A DNA stretch of 56,000 nt, taken from assembly GCA_943789135.1 (NCBI GenBank), contig CALSSY010000007.1, forward strand, positions 1-56,000, read 5' to 3'. The position numbers were made by a program, and so were the translations under genes. The notes beneath the pieces were generated by a model. It ran no database searches. It was not told where the DNA came from and saw nothing but the letters and a program-made list of their open reading frames with translations. The stretch is from an uncultured Bacteroidia bacterium. GTDB taxonomy: Bacteria; Bacteroidota; Bacteroidia; NS11-12g; UBA955. Positions 55,837 through 56,000 of the stretch are shown piece by piece. Position 1 is the stretch's first letter; each line of letters starts with the position of its first letter.

Positions 55837-56000
55837 ATGTATAAAAAATTACCGATAGTACTTCTTTTTAGTCTTGTCTGTCAATCAATTTTCTCCCAAA
55901 ACGTAGGCATCAATCAGACGGGTTCTGACCCGGACAACTCTGCCATGCTTGATGTAAGCGCAACTAATAAAGGTTTATTGGTCCCGCGTATGACAAAGAC
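55837..56000 (+). CDS. Exported surface protein, start only (runs off the window)
   Basis: The first 54 residues have a signal peptide ([20 protein letters not shown]) and then [32 protein letters not shown]. This opening is common in Bacteroidota surface or tail-fibre-like proteins that begin a repetitive secreted structure. The rest lies beyond base 56000, so domain content cannot be given. It is read in the same direction as the methyltransferase, 84 bases away. Confidence 0.75.
   Translation, partial: MYKKLPIVLLFSLVCQSIFSQNVGINQTGSDPDNSAMLDVSATNKGLLVPRMTK

Noticed and set aside
1..56000. tRNA or rRNA genes, CRISPR arrays, prophage, insertion sequences, defence systems
   Set aside because: Looked for and not seen: no cloverleaf-like T-arm motifs between genes, no spaced direct repeats, no transposase or integrase, no known defence nuclease. 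RecQ here is of the housekeeping type.

Overview
This window reads as ordinary chromosome from a Bacteroidota bacterium, most likely of the Flavobacteriales. Evidence: promoters of the TAnnTTTG type (-7 element), several Bacteroidota-specific families (DUF3078, DUF6702, a GYDIA-type GHMP kinase, a GldL-like membrane protein), a mevalonate route to isoprenoids, few clear Shine-Dalgarno sites and AT-rich DNA. I see no tRNA, rRNA, CRISPR array, insertion sequence or prophage. The gene set is housekeeping, envelope and redox metabolism. No gap between genes reaches 300 bases.

Layout. (1) Bases 1-10230, minus strand: a long, tightly overlapping run of rfbC, tryptophan 2,3-dioxygenase, MazG-like, fni, HMG-CoA reductase, GYDIA GHMP kinase, mvaD, mevalonate kinase, UbiA prenyltransferase and priA. 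The core is a complete mevalonate operon. (2) 10.3-18.2 kb: a coiled-coil membrane protein, a large TPR protein, ferritin, a Crp/Fnr regulator, a SulP transporter, a 1-Cys peroxiredoxin and a GldL-like small membrane protein. (3) 18.3-26.9 kb: AMP nucleosidase, a 2OG-Fe(II) oxygenase, a minus-strand operon of an HTH regulator, RecQ and two glycosyltransferases, then a divergent secreted CsgG/LpoB-like protein and a LolD-type ATPase. (4) 27-36 kb, mostly plus strand: sucC, DUF3078, a blue-copper lipoprotein, a lipocalin-like lipoprotein, DUF6702/HupE/M1 peptidase, a cold-shock protein and a ClC channel. (5) 36-45.5 kb: isocitrate dehydrogenase, a TonB receptor, an OprD-like porin, a methyltransferase, an EamA exporter, malate dehydrogenase and arginine decarboxylase. 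(6) 45.5-51.1 kb, minus: an operon of ferredoxin, C40 peptidase, two proteins of unknown family and a sodium:solute symporter. (7) 51.1-56 kb: YfcE phosphoesterase, uridine kinase with a MORN-repeat protein, MmcQ/YjbR, a fused cyclophilin-FKBP isomerase, a zinc-ribbon methyltransferase and the start of a surface protein.

The strongest unexplained signal is technical or biological. By hand I count about 24 single-base frame breaks in twelve otherwise well-conserved genes. About 20 are one base too many, mostly in short homopolymers, and they cluster in 1-8.3 kb and 20-26.3 kb. Restoring frame gives canonical family motifs and also gives tidy gene junctions, so I annotate the repaired genes and treat the breaks as probable sequence errors.

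Other items worth a look: palindromes built on ACGG(A/T)...(T)CCGT upstream of several genes, including the HTH-RecQ operon; a palindrome covering the ClC -7 promoter element; overlapping divergent promoters; a possible leaderless GTG gene; a UbiA gene inside the mevalonate operon; and the uncharacterised ferredoxin-to-symporter operon.
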